Of a stretch of DNA of 64,000 nt, positions 1-12,901 are shown piece by piece. Numbering within the stretch: the first letter of the stretch is position 1; every line of letters starts with the position of its first letter. The notes beneath the pieces are model-generated. The model did no database searches. It was not told where the DNA came from and was given only the letters and a program-made list of their open reading frames with translations. Source of the DNA: Bombardia bombarda (lineage: Eukaryota; Ascomycota; Sordariomycetes; Sordariales; Lasiosphaeriaceae); assembly GCA_030512295.1 (NCBI GenBank), contig JAULSR010000005.1, positions 186,001-250,000 of the forward strand, written 5' to 3'. Position numbers and translations under genes: made by a program.

Positions 1-489
1 AAGAGGTCGCCAGCTCTTCGCAGGCCAAAAAGAAACGCCAGGGTTTCGCCAGCTGCAGATGTGAATAGAGATCACGGTAGTGAGGACAATATAGCAAGCC
101 GGACTCGAGCTCAAGTTCGGGCCCGCTTGCTGCAAGAGGGATCCGGACACGGGCTCGACGGGGCCGCGGTTGTTGTGGATGCTACATCGCTTGCGGCCCG
201 GGACGATCACGCCTGTCGCCCCGCAGAACCCGGCCGCTTGGCCCTTTCAAGCAACAGACCCAAACGCCCGCCGCGCCATCATCGTCACAAGATACTAAAC
301 TCCCGTCGTCAGGCCGAAACCACGGGCATCTATGATGACCACTTTGCCGAGTTTGCCGACAACGGTGCACATGGCCACTCACTGGTCCCTTCACTAGGGT
401 CACAATTAATTTTCAGACCATCCTTCTCCTATGACTCTCTTAACGGTGCCGTGCTAGGGTCATCATCTTCAGGGAACCTACCGGTATCG

Positions 490-1576
490 ATGAAATCCCC
501 AAGATGGTCATTCCTCCACTTCCCCGGCGAGCTTCGCAACATGATCTACGAATACTCGCTGCACTATCCCACCTCGCTCGAGCTCTACTCGGCTTACAAC
601 CACCGCATCGTCGAGTACTACGCCCAAAAGTCCTCAGACCTAACATTGCAATTTCCCCAGTACAGCGGTATCCTTAAAACACCCACCATCCTGCTCCTCT
701 GCCGCGCCATCACGGCCGAGTGTCTGTCCATGCTGCGAGCCCAACAATTCGTCATCGACCGCTTCCCTCCCTGGGTGCCCGGCCAGATCCGGCCCCTGCG
801 CATCTCGCAGTTTATCGGCCGCCAGACGCTCCAGAGCCTGCGAGACATCGAGATCAGGATACCGCTGGGGCACGGATCGTATGGGAGTGGTTGGGTGTGG
901 GATGACATTCTGAAGGAGCTGCTCGCCATCTGGCGGCAGCGCAACGCTTTTAAGTGCCTGCGCGTCCTCACCGTCATCCATAATCGTGCGCATATCCCCA
1001 TATGGACTAGTCATGAACACGAGCATTTGGAGAGTATTGAGAATGCGGTAAGTTCATGCATATCCACCTAGCCTAACCGACATGTCATTGCTATTATAAG
1101 AGAAGTACTAATAGATGGTTGTTGTTATCATGATACTACAGCTCGACGAATTCAAGTTTGCCAACCCAAATTCGTTGAGACCGGATGTTATTAAGCAAGA
1201 ATACTGGGTAAGTTTATCCTTTGCAAAGCCTGCGAGAATCGACGATAAGAATCCCTACCCATTTATATCTCTTTAACATCTACTCCTTCTCTGCTCTATG
1301 CATATCGATAAGAGCTGTCAATGTTGACATTCCTTTCCGTATAGTTTGTTGATTACGATCGGGCCGTCCTAGCCGAGCCAACCGAAAGAGGTGGTACGTA
1401 TATCTGCGTATCTAGCCCAAGGAAGAATTCGCACAGATTGCGCCTTTCGACTCCCCCTGCTAGACTGCCCCATGATGCTGACACACTACCTGCATGAAGA
1501 TCTCTGCGAGACAAATGTGGTCAGGAAGTATCCCGACACGAGACTGTGGCCTGGGAGTTTGTTGGAGTTTATGTGA
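490..1576 (+). CDS. 2EXR/F-box-like fungal protein, 4 exons, 5' end uncertain
   Basis: Proposed exons are 490-1047, 1142-1207, 1345-1393 and 1437-1576, together 813 nt or 270 aa, and all junctions keep frame. The first ATG in the long open frame is at 490; the frame is open upstream to about 61 without an ATG, so an upstream exon or one lying before the window is possible. Residues 9-24 (FLHFPGELRNMIYEYSL) match the 'FPxELRxxIYxxxL' signature of fungal 2EXR/F-box-like proteins, which are usually of unknown function. The first two introns have GTAAGT donors and CAG or TAG acceptors. The last intron would be only 43 nt (GTACGT...CACAG); if it is not spliced the protein ends at 1497. The family call rests on a short motif, and no substrate or partner can be inferred. 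The gene faces the GCP4 gene convergently. Confidence 0.6.
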
Positions 1577-2200
1577 GACATTGCGTGAGACTCTTGTGGG
1601 CGGTGTTTATTTTTCGAACAGTTTGCGAATATAGGTGTCTGAATTTTGGCGTCAAGTCTTGGAAAGAAAAGGGGGTGGGTCAAGGTCAGAGGCACGAATG
1701 AGATTATGGAGGCAAGTCGAAGTTGTCTAGCTCAGCTCTAGTACACCAAACATATCGCACATAATCAACGGGTCACGAATAGATGAAGAGGGTTTCTTTG
1801 GTCAGGGAGTTGTAGGTTGGGTGGCCGGTTTCGTAGGTTTCGGTTTGGCATATGATAAATATAAACAAACTGTTTGCTATTTAGTTGCTTTCACTTGTTC
1901 GTTCCAAGCATTGCTTTAAGAATGCATTTAGTCATTTTCCATACTTGAGTGCCCTTTTGTTCCTCTGACCCCTCATATCCATAACACCACCGATCAAACC
2001 GTTATGCCATACCAAACCATGTCCATCCTAGTCGCCAATTACCAAATAGGGGTATATCTCTATCTACAGTATGTACTAATCCATAACCAACCCTAACCCC
2101 ATATGTTTCCGTCACAGCAGGCCCCTTTCCTGTCTACGAAAGGGGAAAAGCACACTACATATTCATGTGTGAATAACTACTCAAAGCCACCCACTCACCC
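1577..2200. other. Convergent intergenic spacer
   Basis: This is the 3'-3' spacer between the 2EXR-like gene (+) and the GCP4 gene (-). It is AT-richer than its flanks and holds only short chance frames. I see no RNA gene or repeat in it. Confidence 0.6.
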
Positions 2201-4874
2201 CTACAATAACATGTCCTCATCACTACCACCACCAGCACCATCCCCCGCCCCAAACCAACTCCCAAAATCCAGCTTCATCAACAGCCGATCCACGCCGCCC
2301 ACCCGTCTAGGCACATACTGCCCAATCTCCCTCATCGAGAACTCTTCTTCCTGCTGCTGTCCCCCAGCAGCATCGCCTCCTCCCCAATCCCTCTCTGCGA
2401 TCCCAACCTCCCCAAGATGCAGCTGCTCGATCTCATCATCATTCGCATTCTCATGCTCCACTAACCCCCTCAGCAATCCCACAAGCCCCTCCACACCGCG
2501 TTTGACTCTTCCCTCCACGGCACGCATCTCCCCCTGGACGTCTCGCTCTTCGCGATCAAGGTCGACAAAGGCATCGACCACGCCGACGTCAGCCTCGAGG
2601 TCAGCAGCGGCCCAGACGCCGTGCAGGCGGTGGACGAGGGCGACGAGGTGGTCAATGTGGACGAGGAGCGCATAGAGCGCATCGGTGAAGGGCTGGTGGC
2701 GGGGCCCGTCGAGGAGGAGGCGGCGGACGAGGGCGCGAAGGTAGAGGCGGTGGGCGGTGGCGAGCGTCTGGGGATCGCGGGGGTGTCTTTCTTCCTGCCT
2801 CCTTCTTTTCTCCTCTTCTTTGGCTTGTTTGTCTTTTAGAGTAGGGGTAGAGGAGGTGTTAGTTGAGATTCTAGATGGGGTTGAGTCGAGCCAGAGGTCG
2901 TCGTCGTCGCCGTCATCGTTGTCATCACCATTGTGACGTATTCCTACCCCTTTGTGTTGACCTAACGACGAAGACTCCTGCCTATGCTCGTCGTCCTCCC
3001 CCCTAGCCAACCACCTACCAAATCCATCCGAGAGACCAGCCACCACCTCCATCTGCAAATACCCCTCCGTCTCTCCTAGAAAGAAAATGGCCGCGCTGGC
3101 CGTCGCCCACGCGCTCCTGAGCACCCCCTCCCTGACCGCATACCTCCTCCGCAACAGCTTAACCTTCTCCTTGCTGCCGCCCCCACCCGGCGGCGCAGGG
3201 TGATGTCTCCTGAGCCCCGTAATCTTCCACAGGTCCGTCAATCTCAGATGCGCGCGCCTCAGTGACAGCAAGTACGCATTGATGCCCTCGTACACCCTCA
3301 GGTCGGCCTGACTCAGGAACAAATCCAGCGGCGACGGGATCTCAAACGTCAGCGTAACTGGCACCGAAAATAGCAAATTCCTAAACGGCGTCGTCACTAA
3401 AGTTGCGTGCCCGCCGCCGTCACCGGGCGTCATGGGCCGCGGCAGCAGCACAGTCTGCTGCTGCTGAGACTTGGTCAGCACCAACCTCAGCATCTCCCTT
3501 GCGAGCTCGACGCCCTCGTCCTCCTCGGCATGCTCGCCCTGCATGCTACCCATGGCGGCCCATGTCTTCACCAGCACGGCTGCAATCTCGCCCTCCTTGA
3601 CGACCACACTCCCAACACTGCTATTACCACCGCCCCCTGCTGCCCCGGCCAGGTTTTCCACCCTCTGCCAACGGCTCCGCATCTTCTCGTCAGCCTGCTG
3701 CGTCAGCGCCATGGCGAACTCGCCCCTCCGGAGGAGGAAAAAGTCCCTCAGCAGCTCGAGCGCCTCGAGCACGCGCGACAGGGGCAGTAGACGCTGCAGG
3801 ATCGTCCTCGACAAAAAGTTCCTAATGTCCGTTATGGCCCTTGCGAAGGTGGCCGAGTCTAGCGGGTGGCTAAGCTTGGACAGCCGGGAGAGTTGTGTGG
3901 AGAGATGGTGTTGTTTTCCGGTCCTCCTCCCGCCGGCGCCATGATGCCCCGCAAGGAGGAGGAGGCTCTTTGTGCGGATCTGGTTGAGGGAGCGGCCGAT
4001 GAAGAGCATGGAGGAGGCGGTCGACGGCGTGACAAAGGATGGGAGGAGGTGTGTGACGCAGACATATTCCTGGATAGAATATTAGCAGTGTGTCTCTCAT
4101 AATCAAACAGAAAGACAAACAAACCCCCCCCTCCCGCTGCACAAAAAAGTCCTCCGCCCCAAACGCCGGCAGCTTGCCATACAAAATCCACGCAGAAACC
4201 TGCTTCAACCACGCCGTCTCCGCCACCTTAACCAGACTCCTAGCAACCTCCTCAACATCACTATACCCCGTCTGCAGCTCCCCCCTCAACCAATCCACCA
4301 GCCTCGCAGCCGTGCACGCCCCCTCCATCCCATCCATCCCATCTGCACCCCCCCTATTCCCCCTTTGTTGCTGATGCTGTTGCGGCCGTTCAACCCTCCC
4401 CATGACCCCCACCACCGCCCACAGCCACTCCATCCGCCTCGCCCAGCCGTCAAACTCGCCCACGACGGCCGTCAGTGGCACGATGTTGTAGGCGCCCACG
4501 AGCCCGGCGTCCTTGCGCAGGATCTGGTCCTCGACCGCCAGCACCTTGCGCTGGAAGGCGGCCAGGTGGACGGCGTCGATGGCGCCCGCGACGGCGCGGC
4601 AGATGACCGACGGGTGCGACGCCGCCATCTGCGCCGTGTAGGCGAGCAGCTTGATGTGCAGGTCCGAGAGTCGGGCGAGGGAGGAGAGGAGGGCGCGCTC
4701 GGGCGGGGTGATTAGCTGTGAGGTTGTAGGGGAGTTGAAGAGGCCGCCATTGTTGTGGCCGTCATGGGTTTCTGAGGGGTGGGTGGGACTGCTATTATTA
4801 TTGTTGCTGTTGTTGTTGATGCGAAGAAGAGGGGAAGGGTGGCCGGAGAGGGAGAGGAGGATTTCGTGGAGCAT
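2201..4874 (-). CDS. GCP4: Gamma-tubulin complex component GCP4 (Spc97/Spc98 family)
   Basis: Two exons on the minus strand, 4874-4125 and 4069-2201, give 872 aa. The 55-nt intron has a GTTTGT donor, a CTAAT branch site and a CAG acceptor, and the join is in phase 0. The N-terminus (MLHEILLSLSGHPSPLL) is the GRIP1 start typical of GCP4. The join restores a gapless stretch, and just after it the second exon has THLLPSFVTPSTASSMLFIG, also typical of the family. The C-terminus (YVPRRVGGVDRLLMKLDFG) is the conserved GRIP2 end. The family forms gamma-tubulin ring complexes that nucleate microtubules at spindle pole bodies. Family-atypical insertions include an Asn-rich run near residue 20, a Gln/Gly-rich segment around 170-185 and an Asp-rich stretch with a Lys/Arg/Glu-rich helix in the second half, probably surface loops. 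An alternative assignment to GCP2 or GCP3 is unlikely given the N- and C-terminal motifs. Confidence 0.93.
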
Positions 4875-5776
4875 GGTTTGTTTGTTGTTGCGGGTACTAA
4901 TCGAGAAGAGGGAGGGCGATTGTTGGCGAGTATCTTGCTGCCCACATGGGCGACAACAGTGTTGTGTCGATTGTCCCTTGCAGTCGTCGTCTGTTGTTGT
5001 CGTCGATCGCGCACGTCTTGGCAGAAGAGGATCAGAGTTCCGAGAAGCTCAAACCGGCAGCACATCGGGGGGCGCCAACACCAATATACAGGGTACGGTA
5101 CGGGACAGTATAGTTCTGATGGATCATGGATGGTGGGCCGCCTGGCTGTGGTGGTTGACAGGTTGTTGTGCTACTAGCGCTGCAATGGTGGAATGTCAGT
5201 TGGCGGCGGCGGCGTTGATAGTGCAGCGGCGGTGTCGGTATTTAGTATCCGTAGGTGTTGCTCCAATTCCAGTGACAGTTGGGTTAGTTTAGTTGGAGGA
5301 GGAATTAAAAGCCAAGCTTTGGACAATAGCAAGATCGCTAAACAACTTGTTCCTCATCCGCCAATTCGACACAGACACAGGCGACGGCCTGTTGCTTAGG
5401 TTGTTCTGTACAGGCCGCTATCGTGTTCTAGCACGAACCCTGTAAATCTTTAAATTATGGATCCCCAAAACTTTGAAGCTCACGACGCGGTTCAACATCC
5501 CTGCCGGGACGCGACAAGGAAGTCCGTGGTCACGTGGCGCCATATAACCCAAGGACAGCGGCTTGACCACTATCACAAGCTGACAACGACCCAAAGTCTA
5601 CATTTAAAGATCCAGCACGGTACTTACTTCCCTGCTTATTTAGTGTACTAGTTTCTAACCAAAAGTTTCTTGCAACAAAGAATGATGATTAAAAAGTTAA
5701 ATAAATTCACACACTACCAAGAACAGTCAGGTCTAGTGTTAAACACTAAAACCACACTCGTACATACCCTAAGTAT
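4875..5776. other. Intergenic region, putative promoter of the GCP4 gene
   Basis: About 900 nt lie upstream of the GCP4 start and downstream of the spartin-like gene. It has scattered purine/pyrimidine tracts and TTG/TTGTTG runs near 4800-5010 that continue from the N-terminal Asn codons. No gene is recognisable. Confidence 0.5.
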
Positions 5777-7614
5777 TTACTTTCCCTTATCCACCCCCTT
5801 CGCTCCAACAACCTGCTTCCCCTCGGTCACCATCAACTCACCACCACCACCACCACCACCCGCCGCCGCCGCCGCCGCCGCCGCCGCCTCCAACGCCTGC
5901 CCATCGCTCTTCGTAACCACACCCCCATCCCCGCCGCCCACAATAACCTGTCCACCCTCCGCCGTCCTCCCCACCACCATTCCCTTGGCCACGCTCTTCA
6001 AAATCGCCCTCCTGCTCACCCCCGTCACATCAATATACACCAACCCCACATTCTTCACCCCGCCCCCGATATTCCTCGACACCGCCCCGGCCTCGGGCCC
6101 CCACTTGTGCTCCACGACCGTCGACGCCGCCTCGCTCGTACTCTCCAGCAAGTGCCTGCCCGCCTGCTCGACCCCGTCCATGACGGTCGAAAAGGCCATC
6201 AAGCTCTTATTCAGCAAACCGGGCTTGTAACCCGGCAGCGGCTTCCCGTCGGGGCCGAACCCCCTGGGCGTGCCGGGCTTTTGGCTCTTGCTGCCGAGGG
6301 TGGCGCCGAGGTTCTGCGCCACCTTGCCGATCTGGCCGACCGTCTTGGCCGAGAGGGTGGCGGCGCCGCCCGTGAAGGTGTTGATGCGGCGGATGTGCTC
6401 CTTGGTCGTGGGCTTGAACGACATGGGCTTGGCGGCCGGCTGCGTCTTCTTGGTGAAGGTGTCGGCCTGCGACTGGAGCAGCTTGGACACCATGTCGGAG
6501 CCCGTGATGATGAGCCGCGACGCGGCCGACGCGTTGGACACGAGAAACGAGTTCTTGTAGGCTGGGTGGAGGAGCGCTTCTTCCTGCAGCTCGGCCGAGG
6601 CGGGCGCGATGTTGATCTTGTGGCCGCCGTCGGTGGGGAGGGTGATTTCTACTGGGTCTGTAAAAGGAAAAAGAGATGTTGGTTAGATATTGGGGGTTTT
6701 CCAAAACGAAGGGGAATATCGGACATGTTCGTACCTTTTGACCCAGGCTTCACAGCGCTGTCCTCAACAACATGGAACCCTTCCGTCAGCTCGCCAATCA
6801 CGCTGCCGTCCTCCTCATCGACCAGCACAATCTGCCCTGCCGGCGCGCTGTGGCTTCCACGCGCATAGCCCTCGCCAGGCTTATAATCAGCCGGGTTGTA
6901 CGGGGGCAGCTCCTCCGCCACCGCCGTCTTGGATTTGGACGACGACCCGGAGGATTTGCCCTTTGCAACCGATGCAGACGAGATGCTCTTGGCATATCCC
7001 GCGCCCGAAGCAGACCCCGATGAAGACTTCCCCGCCGCGGCAGTGGTGGCCAGCCCAATCTTGGGCGGCGCCGCCCTCTCCAGAAACGCCGTACACTGCG
7101 CCAGAATCGTCTCAAAGGTATCTACATCCTCCTGGATGCCCTTGCGCGCCTCGACCGACGGGAACTCGATGCGCGTAAAGGCGCCGCTGTCCGGGCCGAG
7201 GTCCCAGCGCGGGATGAGATAACTCCTGGGCGGCTGGTGGTAGATCTGCGTCGTGGCCGGGAGGGGGAGGTCCAGCTCTGGAGGCAGGTGCAGGTGCAGG
7301 TAAAAGTCCTGCTCCTCGTTGGCGGCCATCTCGGGGTCGACAGTCGGGTCGGCAAAGGCAGAGCTCGTCGGCACCATCAGCAGGGAGAGCGTCTGCGGCC
7401 CGGCCGGCGTGAGGTTTTCCTCTTTGCCATTTGCGATGTGGTAGGCCGAGACGCCGTTGATGGCGTACAGCAGTTTCGGGTCCTGGTTGTTGCCCGCGGT
7501 TTGTTAGGCCCTTTCTTTTTCTCGTGGGATTGGTAGTGATGATGTCATGGTGCACTCTGATGGAGATGCGACCGATGATAGATGGGATTGCCTCACATTG
7601 TGTCCCGAAGCCAT
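5777..7614 (-). CDS. Spartin-like senescence-domain protein
   Basis: Three minus-strand exons, 7614-7597, 7482-6735 and 6657-5777, give 548 aa. Exon 1 codes for only six residues (MASGHN); it joins through a GTGAGG donor and a CTAAC...CCAG acceptor to DPKLLYAINGVSAYHI. The second intron (GTACGA...TTACAG) joins in phase 1, giving the GDPVEITLP junction. Residues of about 290-485 look like the senescence/spartin domain (PF06911): NASAASRLIITGSDMVSKLL, a central KPTTKEHIRRINTFTGGA and a Gly-rich GLVYIDVTGVSRRAIL segment. In animals and plants this domain associates with lipid droplets, endosomes and plastids or dehydration responses; the fungal role is less defined. A Ser/Ala/Lys-rich linker lies at about 120-165. 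A poly-Ala (about residues 513-521) then poly-Gly tract sits near the C-terminus, encoded by a GCC/GGC repeat at about 5840-5890. I see no MIT domain. The gene is divergent from the Zn2Cys6 regulator. Confidence 0.85.
5838..5890 (-). repeat. Triplet repeat coding poly-Ala/poly-Gly
   Basis: On the plus strand, CAC triplets are followed by CCGCCG-type triplets. Read on the minus strand within the spartin-like gene they give consecutive Ala then Gly residues. It is in frame and slip-prone. Confidence 0.85.
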
Positions 7615-10600
7615 TGTCGCGTGCTTTAGATCGCGATGATGGTATGCGTATTTTTACCAAGGTTATTATCCTCTGGGTATGTTGGTAGATGGCTCTCACC
7701 GTCGCACACTGATCGCTGCAATGTTGTAAAGATGGGAGCAGACGAAAACTGTGAGAATGGATCGCCCAACTTTGACGGAACACGCCGAAGAACAAGCTAA
7801 TATCGTAGGCTTTTGGTGTGTGTACTAACGTAATTATCGTACGAGCAAGTTGCAGCAGAACGTCAATAGGAGGAGATTGAGATGGATATGTTTGTTCTCT
7901 TGACCAAAATGAGGGGAGCTCGCCGTCGCAATGGTGGTGTTTGAAACCTGGAACTAATAAGTGTGCAGCTATCTAAAGGCGGGGTCAATGGTCGCTTTCC
8001 TGGTCATTGAGTTCAAAATAGCAGCAATCCGTCCATTCATTCACCCCGCGGCCGTCCCCAAGGCGCTTAAGCAACACACCTGTGTGGAGCACAGCTGGTG
8101 AGCCCGCGAGAGGCCTCTGGGCGGCGGCACACACTGACTGGCACACCCACTGGTAACTGCGAGCATGCGAAAGCACACGACGTCATTGGATGTCCCGCAT
8201 CATCATCCCGCCACTGCCCTTGCCTTAGCCAGTTCGTGACCTCTAGTGAGGTACTTTGTAGCTTGGATTGTCCGGGACCCACAAAGGCGAAACTTGGACG
8301 CGACAGGAAAGCCTATCGCCAAGGCCACATATCACCATGGATCTTGTCCTGTGTCGTGCTGTTTATTCGTATGGGCCTGCTGCTTGCTGCTGGCCAGGTG
8401 CTTGAGATCCACACAGTAATGTCGCCAGAACAGTAATGGACCGTGAGCAGCTCTGTGACTGATTTTTGATTGGCTCCTTGGGTGCCTTACCTTGCGGGAG
8501 CCGGGAGGTGATTTTGCGCTGCATTGGGCAGCCAGACCCAATGCCCGGGGACGGGCCTCACGTGGCTCTCGCAGCAACTCTTTTCACCCATGCCTTGCGC
8601 TTCCCTTGCTCAGCGAGCGCGATGGGAGATTTTGGCTTGGCTAATGTACGAAGGTGATGTCGTGCATGTTTTGCGGCCGGCTGGCGGTTGCCCCCCAGTT
8701 ACGCCCTGCATCTATTTGCTGTTTGTCACTGTTTCGAAACTGGTGCTAGTGCGGTCTGCGACTTGGTGTAAAGAACGTCCTATCCATAAAGTGGTCAGGT
8801 ATATTTTCTCCTGTTTTTCTTTTGGCTTGGACAGCATTCGGATGCCCCCGAAAAAGGCTCAAAGTGGTTCCACGAGATAAGGTTCTTTCTGTCACTGTTG
8901 AAACCTCTTTTCGTCAATTCCCCACTGCGTTGTCGTGATGCCAATGGAACTGGAAGGAACCGACAGAACAAACGGCTGCATCTGCATCTGAATGCTCGTC
9001 TGATCGCCAGTCCTTTCTCGTCAAGCCTGAGCGACACTTTCCAAGATGTCGGAAGAAGACATGTGGGTGTGTGTTGTTGTGTGTGTGTGGCTGCAGCAGC
9101 CAGCAGCCTCCCGATTCGGCTTTTGCCGTGCGGTCGTGACCATCATTTGCCATTTTTTCCAGATCGGAATTCTTCCACCAGACAAGTCAGCAGCACGCTC
9201 CCGATGTGAAAATACCGAAAATGCTACGTACCAGTGCAGGTACCCGAACGGAGGGCGAAGGGGAAATACTACCTACCAGGTAGTCTAGTACATAGGTAGC
9301 GAGCTACCGTAGTTATGTGTACTGATTTGTAACGGTCCAATGCTATGACGAATATGGACACTGGTCGCTAAGGTAGTATTCGTCTGGTTTTGTTGTTCTC
9401 ACTCTCTTGCTCGCTCTCTGGCAGCGCACTGACCCTCCCCGAACCGAGCTGTCAACGGCAATGATCCCAGCACTTGCTGTGCAAGAAAAATAGGCAACCA
9501 ACAGGATGTCGTGCCGGTCATGTTCTCTGTTCTCTGGGGAAGAAGGATTTCCGGGTCTTTATTTTTGGGCCCAAGGATGGCCTGATGCACGTCAACGCGA
9601 AAGCCTGTGACAGCCAGCAAGTAGCAAAGCGGGCCAGTCGTTGATCAGCCCAAGAAGAGAAGGAATAAAAGGACGAAAAGTGCCCGAACAAGGGCCGAAT
9701 TTCTTCCTGACTGGCTGTTCTTCGTATCCCATCACAAGACTGTCCCCGTGAACGCAAGTATTGCCGTTGGCCATGGCGCCCGTACCACCGGGTGATGGAA
9801 GCTGCCTTGTCGAATCCCCATCTCCCCTTCTCCCAAAAGACCGCCCGTTGGAGTCGCACCGCAGATACCAAGGAAGCCGTCGGCTCGGCCGCGACCTGGA
9901 GAGGGGCTTTGAGGGTGTCCACGCTGCCCAGGCTGTATGGGGAAATGGAAGCTAGACCGCTTCGGAGGCACATCCGGGGCATATTGACATGCACTATATA
10001 CTGCTGTAAAACATGCTCGTCGTGCACACCGACACATACAGCTTCTTGGTCCCTGGAGGAGAAAAGGTCCTTGTCTGGGTAAGGCCACGGAAGAAAACGA
10101 CAAGACCTTATATAATAATAATGTATTTACACTCGGGGCTGGTCTGGATCATCCGCGCACCCCGTGCAGACATGGAACTCTGGACACATGAAGGTCCGTG
10201 GATGCGGGATGCCGTTTCTGTTCGTTCCGGCTGTTTCTTGTTGGTTAAGCTTAGTGGCTCGGGATAGCGTGCTAGACACACACTTTGTTGGTGGGAGCGG
10301 GAGGGGACCTGGAGACCTTGGTCTAAGTATCCGGATTATAGCCCGGTTGGTTCGTTCCAGACACAGTAGTGTACTTCGTAATCAACGAGCTATCCCAGTG
10401 CTCAACTTGCCCGTCTGTCAAACCTAACCTAGCCCATGGGCTCTGCGCCAGAACGATACCAAAAACGTCGAGATGGATGACAGCCCATGACAGGGGAGAA
10501 GAGCACCGACCATTTTCGCTGGGTTTGCCCCCCTCCCCCAGAACCCTTCTGTCGATCACGGGGGTTGGAGCTGGGAGCTGTGCTCAAACTTGGGGAAGGA

Positions 10601-12901
10601 GCTGTCTGCCCGGTCTGAGGTTCGTCCCACCAGCGGCGCCAACCAGCTTGAGAAAGAAAAAGCCATTGAACCGATTTTCCGAATTCGCCAGTCATGATGG
10701 ATGAAGATTGGGCCATACTGACGTTGAGGAGGACAAGGATTGCCCAGGCGGCGGGCTGCGGGACCGCGGCGGGCGATGCCAGCCAGCAGGGCAGGGCAGG
10801 TGCTTTCCGAGCCGTGCCGGGAAACGAGGAAGGAGCCCAGCTGGCTGGCGGGCGGGCAAGGGCAACCTACAGGGGGAGATGGCCGAGAGTGGGAGCGGTC
10901 GAACTGGCCAACCCGCTCCTGCCTCAGTTTCCCAGATCGCACCAAGCTCCATCTTCCAGGTCGCGCCAGGTTGCTTCCCATGTTCCAAGGTTGTTCTTGC
11001 CTGCGCTGCGTTTTGCATTCTCCATCTATGTCTAGCTGCTGCTGCTGATGCTGCTGATGCTGCTGATGCTGCTGCTGATGCTGCAAGCTCCGACACCCGC
11101 GCCTTTGCGCCTTCTCGCGCCCTCTCGAGCAACGGGCAGCAGCAATTCCATATACACCACCACATCACCTCTTGAGCCCACCACCGTACCCACCATTACA
11201 CCATCTCATCATCAGCCGTCCGCCGCAGCCTGTCCAATATCCTCCTCACCTGAAGCATCCAGCATTGGCAAGCATGGCTTCGCGCTAACAATCCGTACTG
11301 TGTATATGTCACCGGCTGCCCACCATCCCGGCGCCTGAGTCTACCTGCCCTGTCTGTCCTGTTAAAACTGTTTGCCTGCTGCACCTCCTCCTCCGCGCAC
11401 CTCGACTACTGCTCTTGCTTGCTTCTGCTCGCTTGATTCTTCTGTTGCTTTGCTTCCGCCTGCCTGCTTCTGAGCCTCTTGCCTCTTGGTTTCCATTCTC
11501 CACCGTCCACGACCGACGCCGTCCGGCCCAAGTTTCAGCCTGTGCTTCCGCCCGCCGGCGCATACGCCTATCTACGCCCATTGAGCGTTTTTTGCTTATT
11601 TCCCTGCCTTTTGCTTGCTTAGTCGCCCGACCCCGAAGCCGAGCCTCCGTCGATTATTCGTCTCACTGCAGCGTTTACCCTTTGCCTCGGACCAACTTCG
11701 CTGCCAACCAGGTCCAACTGGCAGCCACCTTCGCGACCTCCGCAATCAACAGCCGCCATTGCCACCTTGGGTTAAACTCATATACCACACCAGTTCCCAC
11801 CCAGCCTGCCAGCCAGCAGCAGGCCAACAGCTGCCTGCGCTGCCCGCCGCCAGAGACAGACCAGAAGAATAGAAGGAGAGGGGAGAACCGATCTCCATCC
11901 CCACCCCATTCTCGGCAGTCCTTGTCTCGATCGGCCGACCACCAACGTTTCGTTGCCGCATTGGTTCGTCCGGATAGAAACGCTGCGCGCAATCTGTGAT
12001 CACACTCTTCCGCGGCCGACGACGTGAGGAGGGAGCAACGGCTGCCTGCATCGCACGGTGGATGCTGTCACACCTTGTGCAAACGCCCGCTTTCTGTTAG
12101 GCGGCTGCTGGCCATCCTAGCCATTCTGGCCTGGTCCGCACCGGGAGCTAGAGACGATCTGTGTGGACGCGCCCAGCCCTGTTGTCACCACTGTTGCTGC
12201 TGTGTGTGCCTGTTTTGGTGTTGTGCTGCCGCCGTCGCTGCACTGCTGCGCACACTGTCTGTCGTGCTGTCCTGTCCGGAGAGCACCGTGGATTCACAGC
12301 CTGCCGTCCTATTCAGTCCCGCCACTCGCGAACGAGTCTACACGAATCCAGTGCCTCGCTCCCGTGCCTGCATCACCGCACCACCACCACCCACCCCGCG
12401 GGCTCTGCAGTACATTACGGTCGGCCCCAACTAGCACTGCGGAGTCTGTCCCCGGGAAGACCTTGTCTCGCCCTGCTCTGCGGGACCTCCACACCCCCCC
12501 TCCCCCCTTTCCCCCCACATCCCACTCCTTCTAGATTCAGAGGGTCCCCTTGCGAGACCCCAACCGTCGTCACGATAGCTTTCCAATTACGCATACAGTC
12601 TATCCTTTCCCCTCCCGATCATTCAGATACCGATGAGACACCAGCGACGCTGGCAGTCTCCCACAATCCCACCCCGAAGCGCAAGTACCAGGAAGCCTTC
12701 GCCAAACCGGGGCCTGGCGACGCCCCGACCAACCCGCCCGAGCCGGTTCCGCCGTCCTCCTATCACCATTCTGCCCCGGATCGCCTCACCACTATTCGAC
12801 AGCCGCTGCCCCACAGTTCGCCGCTCGCCAGTACTGGCGGGGGAGCCCGGGTGCAGAGCCACGTCACTGACGATGACAGCAGGCCCTTGGGAGGCTCCAC
12901 A
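7615..12901. promoter_or_regulatory. Large divergent spacer and probable long 5' leader of the Zn2Cys6 gene
   Basis: About 5.3 kb separate the divergent spartin-like and Zn2Cys6 genes. The distal part (7.6-10 kb) is ordinary mixed sequence with short chance frames. From about 10.9 kb the plus strand becomes strongly pyrimidine-rich, with a CTG/GCTGCTGAT triplet run at 11036-11085 and CCACC/CCCC stretches up to 12.6 kb, as is common in promoters and long leaders of fungal regulator genes. Many ATGs precede the main frame, so upstream ORFs may be translated if this is transcribed leader. A frame from 12161 joins the regulator without a stop but contains no in-frame ATG before 12902. Confidence 0.5.

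Noticed and set aside
12161..12901. N-terminal half of the plus-strand frame as an ATG-started part of the Zn2Cys6 protein
   Set aside because: The frame has no ATG before 12902 and its first part is low-complexity and Cys/Leu/Pro-rich, so only the ATG-started part was called; an upstream exon remains possible.
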